The notes below the pieces were generated by a model. The model was not told where the DNA came from, searched no databases, and saw only the letters and a program-made list of their open reading frames with translations. This document shows, one piece after another, positions 36,240-44,967 of a DNA stretch of 64,000 bases. The DNA lies in the NCBI GenBank assembly GCA_018266555.1, contig JAFEAF010000004.1:1-64000 (forward strand). Direction: 5' to 3'. Numbering within the stretch: position 1 is the first letter of the stretch; every line of letters begins with the position of its first letter. A program made the translations under genes and the position numbers. Source of the DNA: Bacteroidota bacterium (GTDB lineage: Bacteria > Bacteroidota > Bacteroidia > Chitinophagales > Chitinophagaceae).

Positions 36240-37116
36240 TATCGGAAGTAATGCGGCAAGACTATTAATCTCCGATGTAATTCCGGGGCCACAGCCGGTT
36301 CCTGATTTTATTAAAGTGGTTTTAGTCCGGGTTCCACTGCGGCTGGGGTTTGATGTTTTTGATAAAGGAGAAATTTCTTCAGCAAAAGCAGATAAAATCC
36401 TCAAAACAATAAAAGCCTATCGACTTCTGCTTGATGTATATGACGTAAAACATCTGAAAGCCTGCGCTACTTCTGCTATGAGAGATGCAATGAACGCAAC
36501 AGATATTTTAAAAAGAGTAAAAGATGAAACAGGAATAAAAATCAATATCATCAGCGGCCAGGATGAAGCTTCTTTTATTTATGAAAACCATGTTGCTGAA
36601 AACTTGAACAAGGAAGAATCCTACTTGTATATAGATGTGGGAGGTGGCAGCACGGAATTAACATTTTTCAGTGATGGTAAACTGGTTTTTAAAGAATCAT
36701 TTAATATCGGTACAATACGCTTATTAAAAAACCAGGTGCCGGAAGCGCTATGGAACAATATGAGAGATTTTATCCGAAAAAAAACAAAAGGATATCATCA
36801 TGTCACTGCAATCGGATCCGGCGGGAATATTAATAAAGTATTTTCCTTGTCAAAGCGCAAAGAGGGAAAACCACTCAGCCTCGAATTATTGCGTGATTAT
36901 TACAAAGAATTCAACAATCTCACTGTATCGGACAGGATTGTTATGTATAAATTTCATGAAGACCGGGCCGATGTGATTGTCCCGGCTCTTCTCATTTATA
37001 TCAATATTTTGAGATGGGCAGATGCCGAAGAAATCTATGTCCCGAAAATTGGCCTGGCAGATGGATTGATCCATGCACTTTATGAAGAAGTAAGAATGAA
37101 AGAAATAGAAATATAG
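36220..37116 (+). CDS. ppx: Exopolyphosphatase / GppA-type phosphatase
   Basis: A 298-residue ASKHA-fold phosphatase, shorter than E. coli Ppx because it lacks the C-terminal domain. It has AAIDIGSNAARLLI (phosphate 1), YIDVGGGSTELTFF (phosphate 2) and VTAIGSGGNINKVFSL. It removes terminal phosphate from polyphosphate or pppGpp. The start is a GTG inside the end of ppk1; no ATG fits. Confidence 0.88.
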   Translation: MRLAAIDIGSNAARLLISDVIPGPQPVPDFIKVVLVRVPLRLGFDVFDKGEISSAKADKILKTIKAYRLLLDVYDVKHLKACATSAMRDAMNATDILKRVKDETGIKINIISGQDEASFIYENHVAENLNKEESYLYIDVGGGSTELTFFSDGKLVFKESFNIGTIRLLKNQVPEALWNNMRDFIRKKTKGYHHVTAIGSGGNINKVFSLSKRKEGKPLSLELLRDYYKEFNNLTVSDRIVMYKFHEDRADVIVPALLIYINILRWADAEEIYVPKIGLADGLIHALYEEVRMKEIEI

Positions 37117-37119
37117 AAG

Positions 37120-37145
37120 TATCAGTTTATTGATTTTGACTGATA
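37120..37145 (+). terminator. Weak hairpin after ppx
   Basis: TATCAGT and ACTGATA form a 7-bp perfect stem with a 12-base loop, 4 bases after the ppx stop, followed by GTTTAAATT. No real T-run, so termination is uncertain. Confidence 0.3.
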
Positions 37146-37285
37146 GTTTAAATTACGGCTCACATCTTAAAATCATCCTCATATAATAAACGCCTAAATT
37201 TGCGGGAATTAATTCCGGTTCCACCGGGTTTCAGTAACCGGTTTTAAAAAGTAACTCAATTTTTATTCCTGTAAATTCTGATGTA

Positions 37286-38101
37286 ATGGCAACAAGCAAA
37301 GAAGTAAAAAAAGTAACCACCCATACATTGCAAAACATGAAAACATCAGGAGAAAAAATCTCGATGATCACTGCTTATGATTATTCCTTTGCAAAAGTTT
37401 TTGACAGCGCCGGCATTGATGTAATACTGGTGGGTGATTCTGCCTCCAATGTAATGGCAGGCCATGAAACCACATTGCCAATTACTTTGGATCAAATGAT
37501 TTATCATGCGCAATCAGTGATACGGGGTATCAACAGGTGCTTAGTAGTTGTAGATCTTCCTTTCGGTTCATACCAATCCAATTCTGATATTGCTCTGGCA
37601 TCCGCTATCCGCATTATGAAAGAAACGGGATGTCATGCCATAAAGCTGGAAGGTGGCGAAGAAGTGGTTGATTCTGTAAAAAAAATTGTTTCAGCGGGTA
37701 TACCGGTGATGGGTCACCTGGGCTTAACTCCACAATCCATTTACAAGTTCGGCACTTACACGGTACGGGCAAAAGATGAAACTGAAGCAAACAAGCTGAG
37801 AATAGATGCAAAATTTCTCGAAATGGCCGGTTGCTTTGCGGTGGTGCTGGAAAAAATACCTGCGTCATTGGCAAAAGATGTAACCGGGGAATTAAAAATT
37901 CCTTCCATTGGTATCGGCGCTGGTGGTGATTGTGACGGCCAGGTCCTGGTAATGCATGATATGCTGGGTATAAATACCGAATTCAAACCACGGTTTTTGC
38001 GACAATACCTGAATTTGAATGAACAGATTACCGGGGCGGTTCAACAATATATTAGAGATGTCAAGTCCAAAGACTTTCCTAATAAAAATGAACAGTATTA
38101 A
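37286..38101 (+). CDS. panB: 3-methyl-2-oxobutanoate hydroxymethyltransferase
   Basis: A 271-residue TIM barrel that adds a one-carbon unit from methylene-THF to ketoisovalerate, the first committed step to pantothenate. Conserved parts are [48 protein letters not shown] and [10 protein letters not shown]. Full length. It stands alone between ppx and the aldehyde dehydrogenase. Confidence 0.95.
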   Translation: MATSKEVKKVTTHTLQNMKTSGEKISMITAYDYSFAKVFDSAGIDVILVGDSASNVMAGHETTLPITLDQMIYHAQSVIRGINRCLVVVDLPFGSYQSNSDIALASAIRIMKETGCHAIKLEGGEEVVDSVKKIVSAGIPVMGHLGLTPQSIYKFGTYTVRAKDETEANKLRIDAKFLEMAGCFAVVLEKIPASLAKDVTGELKIPSIGIGAGGDCDGQVLVMHDMLGINTEFKPRFLRQYLNLNEQITGAVQQYIRDVKSKDFPNKNEQY

Positions 38102-38233
38102 AACTGTGAAGATTAAAAAATTTCGATAGGAATGCATCTGAGATTTGAAGTGGTTACTCCTGTTAATACTTCTTTTAATACTTCCAAGAAATTCTCAAAT
38201 GCGCTATGCTTAACTTTGCAAAAATTATACGCT

Positions 38234-39757
38234 ATGGATTTTCTCAAAGACTTAAATATTCAATCCCATAATTCAGGAGTAAGTACCGGCAAAAAATGGA
38301 TTAAATCAAAAAGTGACCGTATTGAATCCTTCTCCCCTGTTGACGGCAAATTAATATCATCAATAGACGCAACAGACAGATTAAGCTATGATAATGTGGT
38401 AGCAACTGCTGCAAATGCCTTCAAAGAATGGAGAATGGTGCCGGCACCGAGACGTGGGGAAATCGTCAGGCAAATTGGAGATGCATTGCGAAATAAAAAA
38501 GATTCTTTAGGCCGTTTAGTATCTTATGAAATGGGAAAAAGCCTGCAGGAAGGTTATGGTGAAGTGCAGGAAATGATTGATATCTGTGATTTCGCCGTGG
38601 GATTATCAAGACAACTTTATGGCCTTACGATGCACAGTGAAAGACCCGGACATCGGATGTATGAGCAATGGCATCCGTTGGGGATTGTCGGGATCATTTC
38701 TGCTTTTAATTTTCCAACAGCTGTATGGAGTTGGAATTCCATGATAGCCTGGGTGTGTGGAAATGTTTGTATCTGGAAACCTTCAGAAAAAACTTCCCTG
38801 TGTGCAGTTGCTTGCCAACACATCATAGCAGAAGTGTTTGAAATAAATAAAGTACCTGAAGGAGTCAGCAACTTAATTATCGGAGGCAGAAATGTAGGAG
38901 AATGGATGGCAGGAGATTCAAGGATTCCGCTGGTTTCTGCTACCGGCTCTGTAAGAATGGGTAAAGCAGTCGGGACTGCGGTAGCTGCAAGATTAGGGAG
39001 ATCATTACTTGAATTAGGAGGTAATAATGCAATCATCATTTCTAAAGATGCAGATATTGATATTGCCATTCGTGGCGCATTGTTTGGAGCTGTAGGAACA
39101 GCAGGACAGCGTTGCACCACCACACGGAGGCTTATTATTCATCAAGACGTTTACAATAGTGTAAAAGAAAAATTAATTACTGCATACAAACAACTTTCTA
39201 TTGGAAACCCTTTGGAAGAAAAAAATCATGTAGGCCCTTTAATAGATACTGATGCCGTAAAAATGTATTTATCCGCTATAGAAGATTGCAAAAAAGAAGG
39301 AGGAAAATTTGTTGTTGAAGGCGGAGTATTAAAAGGAAAAGGATTTGAAAGTGGTTGCTATGTAAAACCATGTATTGCGGAAGTGAAATCCGATTCCAAA
39401 ATTGTGCAACAGGAAACCTTTGCTCCTATTTTATATTTATTAAAGTATAAAACACTGGAAGAGGCAATTGCAATTCAGAACGGTGTACCGCAAGGGCTTT
39501 CTTCAGCCATCATGACTTTAAACTTACGTGAGGCAGAACAGTATCTATCGGCAACTGGAAGTGATTGTGGAATCGCCAATGTCAATATCGGTACATCCGG
39601 TGCTGAAATCGGCGGTGCATTTGGTGGTGAAAAAGAAACCGGGGCTGGTAGAGAAAGTGGTAGCGATTCCTGGAAGGCATATATGAGGAGACAAACTAAC
39701 ACTATTAATTACAGCAACCAGCTTCCCCTGGCTCAAGGAATAAAGTTTGATATTTGA
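38234..39757 (+). CDS. amaB: ALDH7-type aldehyde dehydrogenase (aminoadipate-semialdehyde type)
   Basis: A 507-residue NAD-dependent dehydrogenase of the antiquitin family. The catalytic Cys is in GTAGQRCTTTRRL, the general base in LLELGGNNAI, and NVNIGTSGAEIGGAFGGEKETGAGRESGSD is typical of ALDH7. Relatives oxidise alpha-aminoadipate semialdehyde in lysine degradation. The ATG at 38234 gives the family N-terminus; the open frame back to 38132 codes for unrelated residues. The gene symbol is by family only. Confidence 0.85.
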   Translation: MDFLKDLNIQSHNSGVSTGKKWIKSKSDRIESFSPVDGKLISSIDATDRLSYDNVVATAANAFKEWRMVPAPRRGEIVRQIGDALRNKKDSLGRLVSYEMGKSLQEGYGEVQEMIDICDFAVGLSRQLYGLTMHSERPGHRMYEQWHPLGIVGIISAFNFPTAVWSWNSMIAWVCGNVCIWKPSEKTSLCAVACQHIIAEVFEINKVPEGVSNLIIGGRNVGEWMAGDSRIPLVSATGSVRMGKAVGTAVAARLGRSLLELGGNNAIIISKDADIDIAIRGALFGAVGTAGQRCTTTRRLIIHQDVYNSVKEKLITAYKQLSIGNPLEEKNHVGPLIDTDAVKMYLSAIEDCKKEGGKFVVEGGVLKGKGFESGCYVKPCIAEVKSDSKIVQQETFAPILYLLKYKTLEEAIAIQNGVPQGLSSAIMTLNLREAEQYLSATGSDCGIANVNIGTSGAEIGGAFGGEKETGAGRESGSDSWKAYMRRQTNTINYSNQLPLAQGIKFDI

Positions 39758-39934
39758 CATCTACAGCCATTTTTATTAAAGAAAATACAAAAAGCATTGG
39801 TTTAATCATGAAATACAACCGGCCGGCGAGTACTCCCGTCAGGCTTATGTTATTATTGACATAAATCTAAAAAGTATGAGCGGTAATAACTATTTTTAAA
39901 GCTTTCACATATTTTGTAATATAAATAAATTAAC

Positions 39935-41620
39935 ATGAGTAATTTTTTCAAAAGGATTTTTTGGCTTCTTGTTTTGTCATGGGGCTCTTTTACATTTTCC
40001 CAGGCCCAAACTTCAGTCAAAGCAGATGTACCAAAAGGCTGGCACCTTATGGACGAAGCCACGAACGGGTATGCAGGTATCAGCCTTGACAAGGCATACG
40101 ATTTTCTCAAATCAAAAAAACTTAAAAGCAAAACGGTAATTGTAGCCGTTATTGATTCCGGCGTGGACACAACCCACGAGGATTTGAAATCCGTTTTATG
40201 GCATAACCCCGGTGAAATTCCCGGAAATGGAATTGATGACGATCACAATGGTTATGTTGATGACGTTTACGGTTGGAATTTTCTTGGTGGCAATGACGGA
40301 AAAAATGTTGAGCAGGATTCATATGAAGGAGCCAGGGTGTATCATGAATTTAAAGATAAATGGGCTGGAAAAAATGTGGACACCACCCAGCTTTCTAAAG
40401 ATGACAAAATTGAATATATTATGTGGAAAAAAGCAGAACAGAGCCTGATGGGCGATAATAACTCAAACGGCCTGGAACTCATTTTTCTGAAAAATGCTTA
40501 CAAGGCTGCTCAAAAAAGTGACAGCATTATTTCAAAAGCCCTGGGTAAAACTAAATATACCGGCAGAGATCTTGACAGTCTCCGGTCGAATGATCCTGAG
40601 GTAAAGAGAGCAAAAATGATTTTGCTCCCCTTGTTCCAGGGAAATGATGATATGGATACCGACAACCAGAGTTTCATGGATGGATTTGAAGATTATGTAA
40701 ATGGAGAAGTAAAAAAATCAGAAGCTGTAGAAACGGCTCCTGAAAATTATAGAGGTGAAATAGTAAAAGATAATTATTCCGACATTACTGACAAATACTA
40801 TGGAAATAATAATGTCATGGTAAGCGCCAAATCTGCATTACATGGCACACATGTTTGCGGTATAATCGGCGCTGATCGTACTAATGGAATAGGAATTAAA
40901 GGGATAGCCGATAACGTTAAAATCATGATGATAAGAGCTGTTCCCGACGGTGATGAGCATGATAAAGATATTGCAGAAGCCATTCGCTATGCCGTAGATA
41001 ATGGTGCCCAGGTTATCAATATGAGTTTTGGAAAAAGTTTTTCTCCTGAAAAAAAATGGGTGGATGAGGCCGTTAAATATGCAGAAAGTAAAGGAGTGTT
41101 ATTGGTTCATGCTGCAGGCAATGACGCCAAAGATGTAGATACAACCTGGAACTTTCCCACCCCCGTTTTTCAGCAAGATGGTAAAACAGCGGATAATTGG
41201 ATTACTGTTGGCGCCAGTGGCGATCCACTAACCGGCGGATTGGTAGCAGAATTTTCAAACTATGGAAAAAAAGATGTGGATGTTTTTGCTCCCGGAAAGA
41301 AAATATATTCTACAGTACCCACTGGAAATAATTATCAAAATCTGCAAGGCACCAGTATGGCTTCACCAGTGGTAACCGGGCTCGCAGCATTAATTCTTGA
41401 ATATTTTCCTACCCTGAGTGCTCAGCAAGTAAAGATGGTGATTGAAAAATCAACTACAAAACCAACAGAGTTGGTAAAAAATCCTGAAACGGGTGAAGAG
41501 GTACCCCTTAGTGATCTGAGTGTGAGCGGTGGAATTGTAAATGCCTACGAAGCATTGAAACTGGCATCTACCTTAAAAGGTGAGAGAACAATTCAACCGC
41601 TTAATAAAAAAGCGTTTTAA
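39935..41620 (+). CDS. Secreted S8 (subtilisin-family) serine protease
   Basis: A 561-residue exported protease with a signal peptide ending near residue 25 and the full triad: D74 in AVIDSGVD, H303 in HGTHVCG and S474 in GTSMASP. The gap between Asp and His is about 230 residues against about 30 in subtilisin, so a large insertion (residues 115-295) is present. It has no visible C-terminal secretion domain. Terminator follows. Confidence 0.92.
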   Translation: MSNFFKRIFWLLVLSWGSFTFSQAQTSVKADVPKGWHLMDEATNGYAGISLDKAYDFLKSKKLKSKTVIVAVIDSGVDTTHEDLKSVLWHNPGEIPGNGIDDDHNGYVDDVYGWNFLGGNDGKNVEQDSYEGARVYHEFKDKWAGKNVDTTQLSKDDKIEYIMWKKAEQSLMGDNNSNGLELIFLKNAYKAAQKSDSIISKALGKTKYTGRDLDSLRSNDPEVKRAKMILLPLFQGNDDMDTDNQSFMDGFEDYVNGEVKKSEAVETAPENYRGEIVKDNYSDITDKYYGNNNVMVSAKSALHGTHVCGIIGADRTNGIGIKGIADNVKIMMIRAVPDGDEHDKDIAEAIRYAVDNGAQVINMSFGKSFSPEKKWVDEAVKYAESKGVLLVHAAGNDAKDVDTTWNFPTPVFQQDGKTADNWITVGASGDPLTGGLVAEFSNYGKKDVDVFAPGKKIYSTVPTGNNYQNLQGTSMASPVVTGLAALILEYFPTLSAQQVKMVIEKSTTKPTELVKNPETGEEVPLSDLSVSGGIVNAYEALKLASTLKGERTIQPLNKKAF

Positions 41621-41654
41621 TGTAGTAGAATCCCTCTTTGTAACTTTTATGAAG

Positions 41655-41680
41655 TCCTCTGTTAAAGCAGAGGATTTTTT
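41655..41680 (+). terminator. Intrinsic terminator after the S8 protease
   Basis: TCCTCTG, a 6-base loop and CAGAGGA (41655-41674) followed by TTTTTT. A perfect 7-bp stem. Confidence 0.8.
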
Positions 41681-41727
41681 TGTAAAAAACAGGTTACCTT
41701 TAAAGTACAATTTAAATCAATCAGTTT

Positions 41728-42237
41728 ATGCCCCGCCCAGATTTAACTCGAGTACCAGAATTTTACCACAATTATATTAACCAGGTTTTAGAAAATGACC
41801 TGATGGAAGCGTTTACAAAAGAAAGCAATTCTTTCATTCAATTTTTTGAATCAATTCCGGTGTCAAAACAGGACTATCGGTATGCTGAAGGGAAATGGAC
41901 GATTAAAGAAGTGTTGCAACATATTATAGATGCAGAACGGGTTTTTATTTACCGGGCACTTGTATTTGCAAGAAAAGACAACACCCCCCTGCCCAGTTTT
42001 GATGAAGATCTGTATGCCAAAAATTCAAAAGCATCTTCAAGAAAATGGAATGACCTGATGGAAGAATTTAAATCGGTGAGAAAATCGGCTGAAATCCTTT
42101 TCAATTCTTTTGATTTCGAACAATTAGACAGCTCCGGAATTGCAAGCAAACACTCAAATTATGTATTAGGTATGGGCTATATTATAATCGGCCATAGTGT
42201 TCATCATAAAAATGTCGTTAAGGAACGATACCTATAA
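41728..42237 (+). CDS. DinB-family protein
   Basis: A 169-residue four-helix protein of the DinB/YfiT type. The metal histidines are in QHIIDAERVFIYRA and HSVHHKNVV near the end. Members act as metal-dependent transferases using thiols such as bacillithiol; the actual reaction is unknown. It is monocistronic, between two terminators. Confidence 0.8.
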   Translation: MPRPDLTRVPEFYHNYINQVLENDLMEAFTKESNSFIQFFESIPVSKQDYRYAEGKWTIKEVLQHIIDAERVFIYRALVFARKDNTPLPSFDEDLYAKNSKASSRKWNDLMEEFKSVRKSAEILFNSFDFEQLDSSGIASKHSNYVLGMGYIIIGHSVHHKNVVKERYL

Positions 42238-42260
42238 AAAAGTCAGCCTTGTAAGCTGAC
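42236..42260 (-). terminator. Terminator of the tail-specific protease gene
   Basis: GTCAGC-7-GCTGAC (42242-42260) on the minus strand followed by six T, 23 bases after the protease stop. The AATTTCTTATTT on the other side may let it work in both directions. Confidence 0.7.
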
Positions 42261-42283
42261 AATTTCTTATTTCGATTCCATTT

Positions 42284-44431
42284 TTAAAATGCTTTTTTGC
42301 CATCAGCCTGTTTTGCTTTAGCCAGGTTTTGCTGATTGATCATATCGCCCATCACTTTTACGGTTTGATCAAGATAGATATCAGTACGCAGCCCCTTTAT
42401 CCATTGATTAAAGCGTAACTGTTTGTCTGCATCTTTTGCCCAGTGGGTAGCTTCTTCGGGTAGCGGAGAAACATTTAAAGAATCTTTCAGCTTCAATAAT
42501 GATTCCATCTGCTTGATAGTGTTATTTATTTTTTGCTGTTCTTTGCGATACCTGGTTATATCCAGGAAGTATTTTTTATCGTTTTCTTTTGCCAGCCATT
42601 CAGAGCTTTCCTGTATCATTTTGAAACTTGAATTTTTTTCGAGGCGTTGATTGCTGAGCTGTTCAATTGTTTTCAGGTCATACCCCGGGTTCCAGGGTGT
42701 ATAACTGGCTTTTGCAATTTCATCCCATGGCAATGCATCCGGGTCATCTTTTTCTCTTACCTTAAGATATTCAAGATTGTCTGGAAGTACAATGTTTGAT
42801 TTTACTCCTCTTAATTGGGTAGAGCCGCCGTTAATACGGTAAAATTTCTGAATAGTTAGTTTTATAGTTCCTAAATCCGGGCTTGATAATGCAAAAATAC
42901 CATCGTCATTCAATCCAATATTTCTTTGAACAGTCCCTTTTCCATAAGTAGACGTACTTCCGATAATTACCCCCCGGTTATAATCTTGTATTGCGGCTGC
43001 AAATATTTCGGATGCGGAAGCACTGAACTCATTTACCATCACCGCTAAAGGCCCAGAATATAAAACACCTTTTTCTTTATCCCGGAGAACACTGGCTCTG
43101 TTATCACGATCTTTTACCTGAACAACCGGACCTTCATCAACAAAAAGCCCCACCATTTGCACTACATCATATAATGATCCGCCGCCATTGTTGCGAAGAT
43201 CTATCACAATGCCGTCCACATTTTGCTCTTTAAGTTTTATTACTTCTTTGGCAACGTCTACCGAGCAACGATTCCCGTTTGGATGTTCAAAGTCTGCATA
43301 AAACTCGGGCAGATAAATGTATCCAATTTTTTCATCGCCGTTTTTCACCACAGCGCTCCTTGCAAACGTCTCATCCTGTACAATTTCATCACGTATAATG
43401 GAAACTACTTTGATAGCTCCATCTGCTTTTTTTAAGGTAAGGCGCACTTCTGTTCCTTTTTGACCACGAATCAATTTAACCGCATCTGTAATGTCATATC
43501 CTGTCAGATCAGTCGGTTCCTGGTTTCCCTGTCCAACTTTTAAAACAATATCACCCACTTGTACTTCTCCCGATTTCCAGGCTGGGCTTCCGGTAATTAC
43601 GCTGTTGATTTTAATATTCCCATCTTCATTGGAAGTGAGCGAAGCACCTATTCCAAAGAAACGGCCGCTCATTTCTTCATCAAAATATCGTTTATCCACA
43701 GGTGGAAAAAATTCTGTATGCGGATCCATTGTCGTTGTAATGGCATTCACAAACATGTTGAACTTGTCATCATCGGTGAATTTATAACGATAACGATCAA
43801 AAGTGCGGTCCATTAATTTTTTTACTTTATCACGGGCCTCCAGTTCTAATTGGGCATCTGTTTTTACCACAAAGCTATCTTTACCTTTATTTTTTTCACG
43901 TATATCCAGCAAATCTGAATATCGTTGCAGTGCCAGGTATTTCAGCTTCTTTTTCAGGCGATCTTTTCTTTCAGCTTCGTTGTTAGTGTAGTTTAACTTA
44001 TCCCCATCAAGGTTTACTTCTTCTTCTACATTAAAATCAAATGGCCTGGATAAAATTTCAGAACACATCTTTGCGTTTTCTTCCATCCGTGTATTGAAAA
44101 TTTTGCCGGCTTCCAGGAAAAATTCTACTGGTGCTCCTTTGATTTCATCATCAATGCGGTTTTCGTATTTCTGTTTCAACAAATCGTAATCACTTTGTAG
44201 AAAAAATGATTTATCAGGGTCAATCTGGTTCAGGTATTTTTTAAATACTTTTTGAGAAAATGCGTCATCAATATTCTGAGGGCTGTAATGATACTCAGTC
44301 AGCTTTTGGCCGACCAGTTTCAGTATTTCCTCATACTTGGACGGTGGATTATTGTTTGATTTTCCCAGGGTTTGGAATGCAAGGAATGACCCTGCTACAA
44401 CCATTGTAATTACAATTGGAAGTCGCTTCAT
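42284..44431 (-). CDS. prc: Tail-specific carboxy-terminal protease (S41, Prc/Tsp)
   Basis: A 715-residue periplasmic protease with a signal peptide or anchor (LPIVITMVVAGSFLAF). The order is an N-terminal helical domain, a PDZ domain (FFGIGASLTSNEDG through VGDIVLKVGQG), the S41 core with VIDLRNNGGGS and the nucleophile in NEFSASASEIFAAA with the lysine in STYGKGTVQ, then a C-terminal DUF3340-like region. It degrades proteins with hydrophobic C-termini. The ATG at 44431 starts a proper signal peptide. Confidence 0.93.
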   Translation of the reverse strand: MKRLPIVITMVVAGSFLAFQTLGKSNNNPPSKYEEILKLVGQKLTEYHYSPQNIDDAFSQKVFKKYLNQIDPDKSFFLQSDYDLLKQKYENRIDDEIKGAPVEFFLEAGKIFNTRMEENAKMCSEILSRPFDFNVEEEVNLDGDKLNYTNNEAERKDRLKKKLKYLALQRYSDLLDIREKNKGKDSFVVKTDAQLELEARDKVKKLMDRTFDRYRYKFTDDDKFNMFVNAITTTMDPHTEFFPPVDKRYFDEEMSGRFFGIGASLTSNEDGNIKINSVITGSPAWKSGEVQVGDIVLKVGQGNQEPTDLTGYDITDAVKLIRGQKGTEVRLTLKKADGAIKVVSIIRDEIVQDETFARSAVVKNGDEKIGYIYLPEFYADFEHPNGNRCSVDVAKEVIKLKEQNVDGIVIDLRNNGGGSLYDVVQMVGLFVDEGPVVQVKDRDNRASVLRDKEKGVLYSGPLAVMVNEFSASASEIFAAAIQDYNRGVIIGSTSTYGKGTVQRNIGLNDDGIFALSSPDLGTIKLTIQKFYRINGGSTQLRGVKSNIVLPDNLEYLKVREKDDPDALPWDEIAKASYTPWNPGYDLKTIEQLSNQRLEKNSSFKMIQESSEWLAKENDKKYFLDITRYRKEQQKINNTIKQMESLLKLKDSLNVSPLPEEATHWAKDADKQLRFNQWIKGLRTDIYLDQTVKVMGDMINQQNLAKAKQADGKKAF

Positions 44432-44641
44432 GTTGAATATATATTTTATTGCTTTTGACAAGATTCAAAAATAACGCAAAAACGTTGCTTTTCTTACTCA
44501 TAGGAGCTTTTAACAAGCGTTTTTGATGAATGGTTTTGAAGAAAAGCTGAATACACATTGATTTCACATTTTTTAAACCAAAGATTCACGTAAATTTTCG
44601 AACTGCATTTGTTTTTACATATTTTTGCATTCCGATAAAAT

Positions 44642-44716
44642 GGTGGCTGTAGCTCAGCTGGTTAGAGCATCAGATTGTGGTTCTGAGGGTCGTGGGTTCG
44701 AACCCCATCAGCCACC
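44642..44716 (+). tRNA. tRNA-His (GTG)
   Basis: The cloverleaf folds fully: acceptor GTGGCTG/CAGCCAC, D-arm AGCTCAGCTGGTTAGAGC, anticodon stem TCAGA/TCTGA with loop TTGTGGT (anticodon 44677-44679), T-arm GTGGG-TTCGAAC-CCCAT. A genomic G at 44642 opposite C at 44716 matches the extra G-1 of tRNA-His. The 3' CCA is not encoded. Confidence 0.97.
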
Positions 44717-44967
44717 CAAAGCTCCGAACACTTAGCGATTACAAGGAATCGAATAAGTTTCGGGGTTTATTGTTTTTATTATGAAAAAAGATTTTGATAC
44801 GAAGTTTCTCCATAAACTGGAACAACCGTTCATACTTTTAAATTATTAAGCAGTAATAATAGATTTAAAATTACCCTTCAACCATTCATTAGACCATTTA
44901 TCCCAAAAAAAAGTCATCACAAGCAAGTTCAAACACCTTTGCACGTCTAAAATTAAAAAAATTGAAA

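Noticed and set aside
38617-39123. 168-codon minus-strand open frame
   Set aside because: Antisense to the aldehyde dehydrogenase catalytic region, a typical shadow of a conserved gene.
39853-40170. 105-codon minus-strand open frame over the subtilase start
   Set aside because: Antisense to the signal peptide and Asp motif of the protease; no own motif.
44608-44627. Promoter for tRNA-His
   Set aside because: TATTTTTG fits the -7 element, but the nearest TTTG is only 8 bases upstream and no -33 element is at the right distance.
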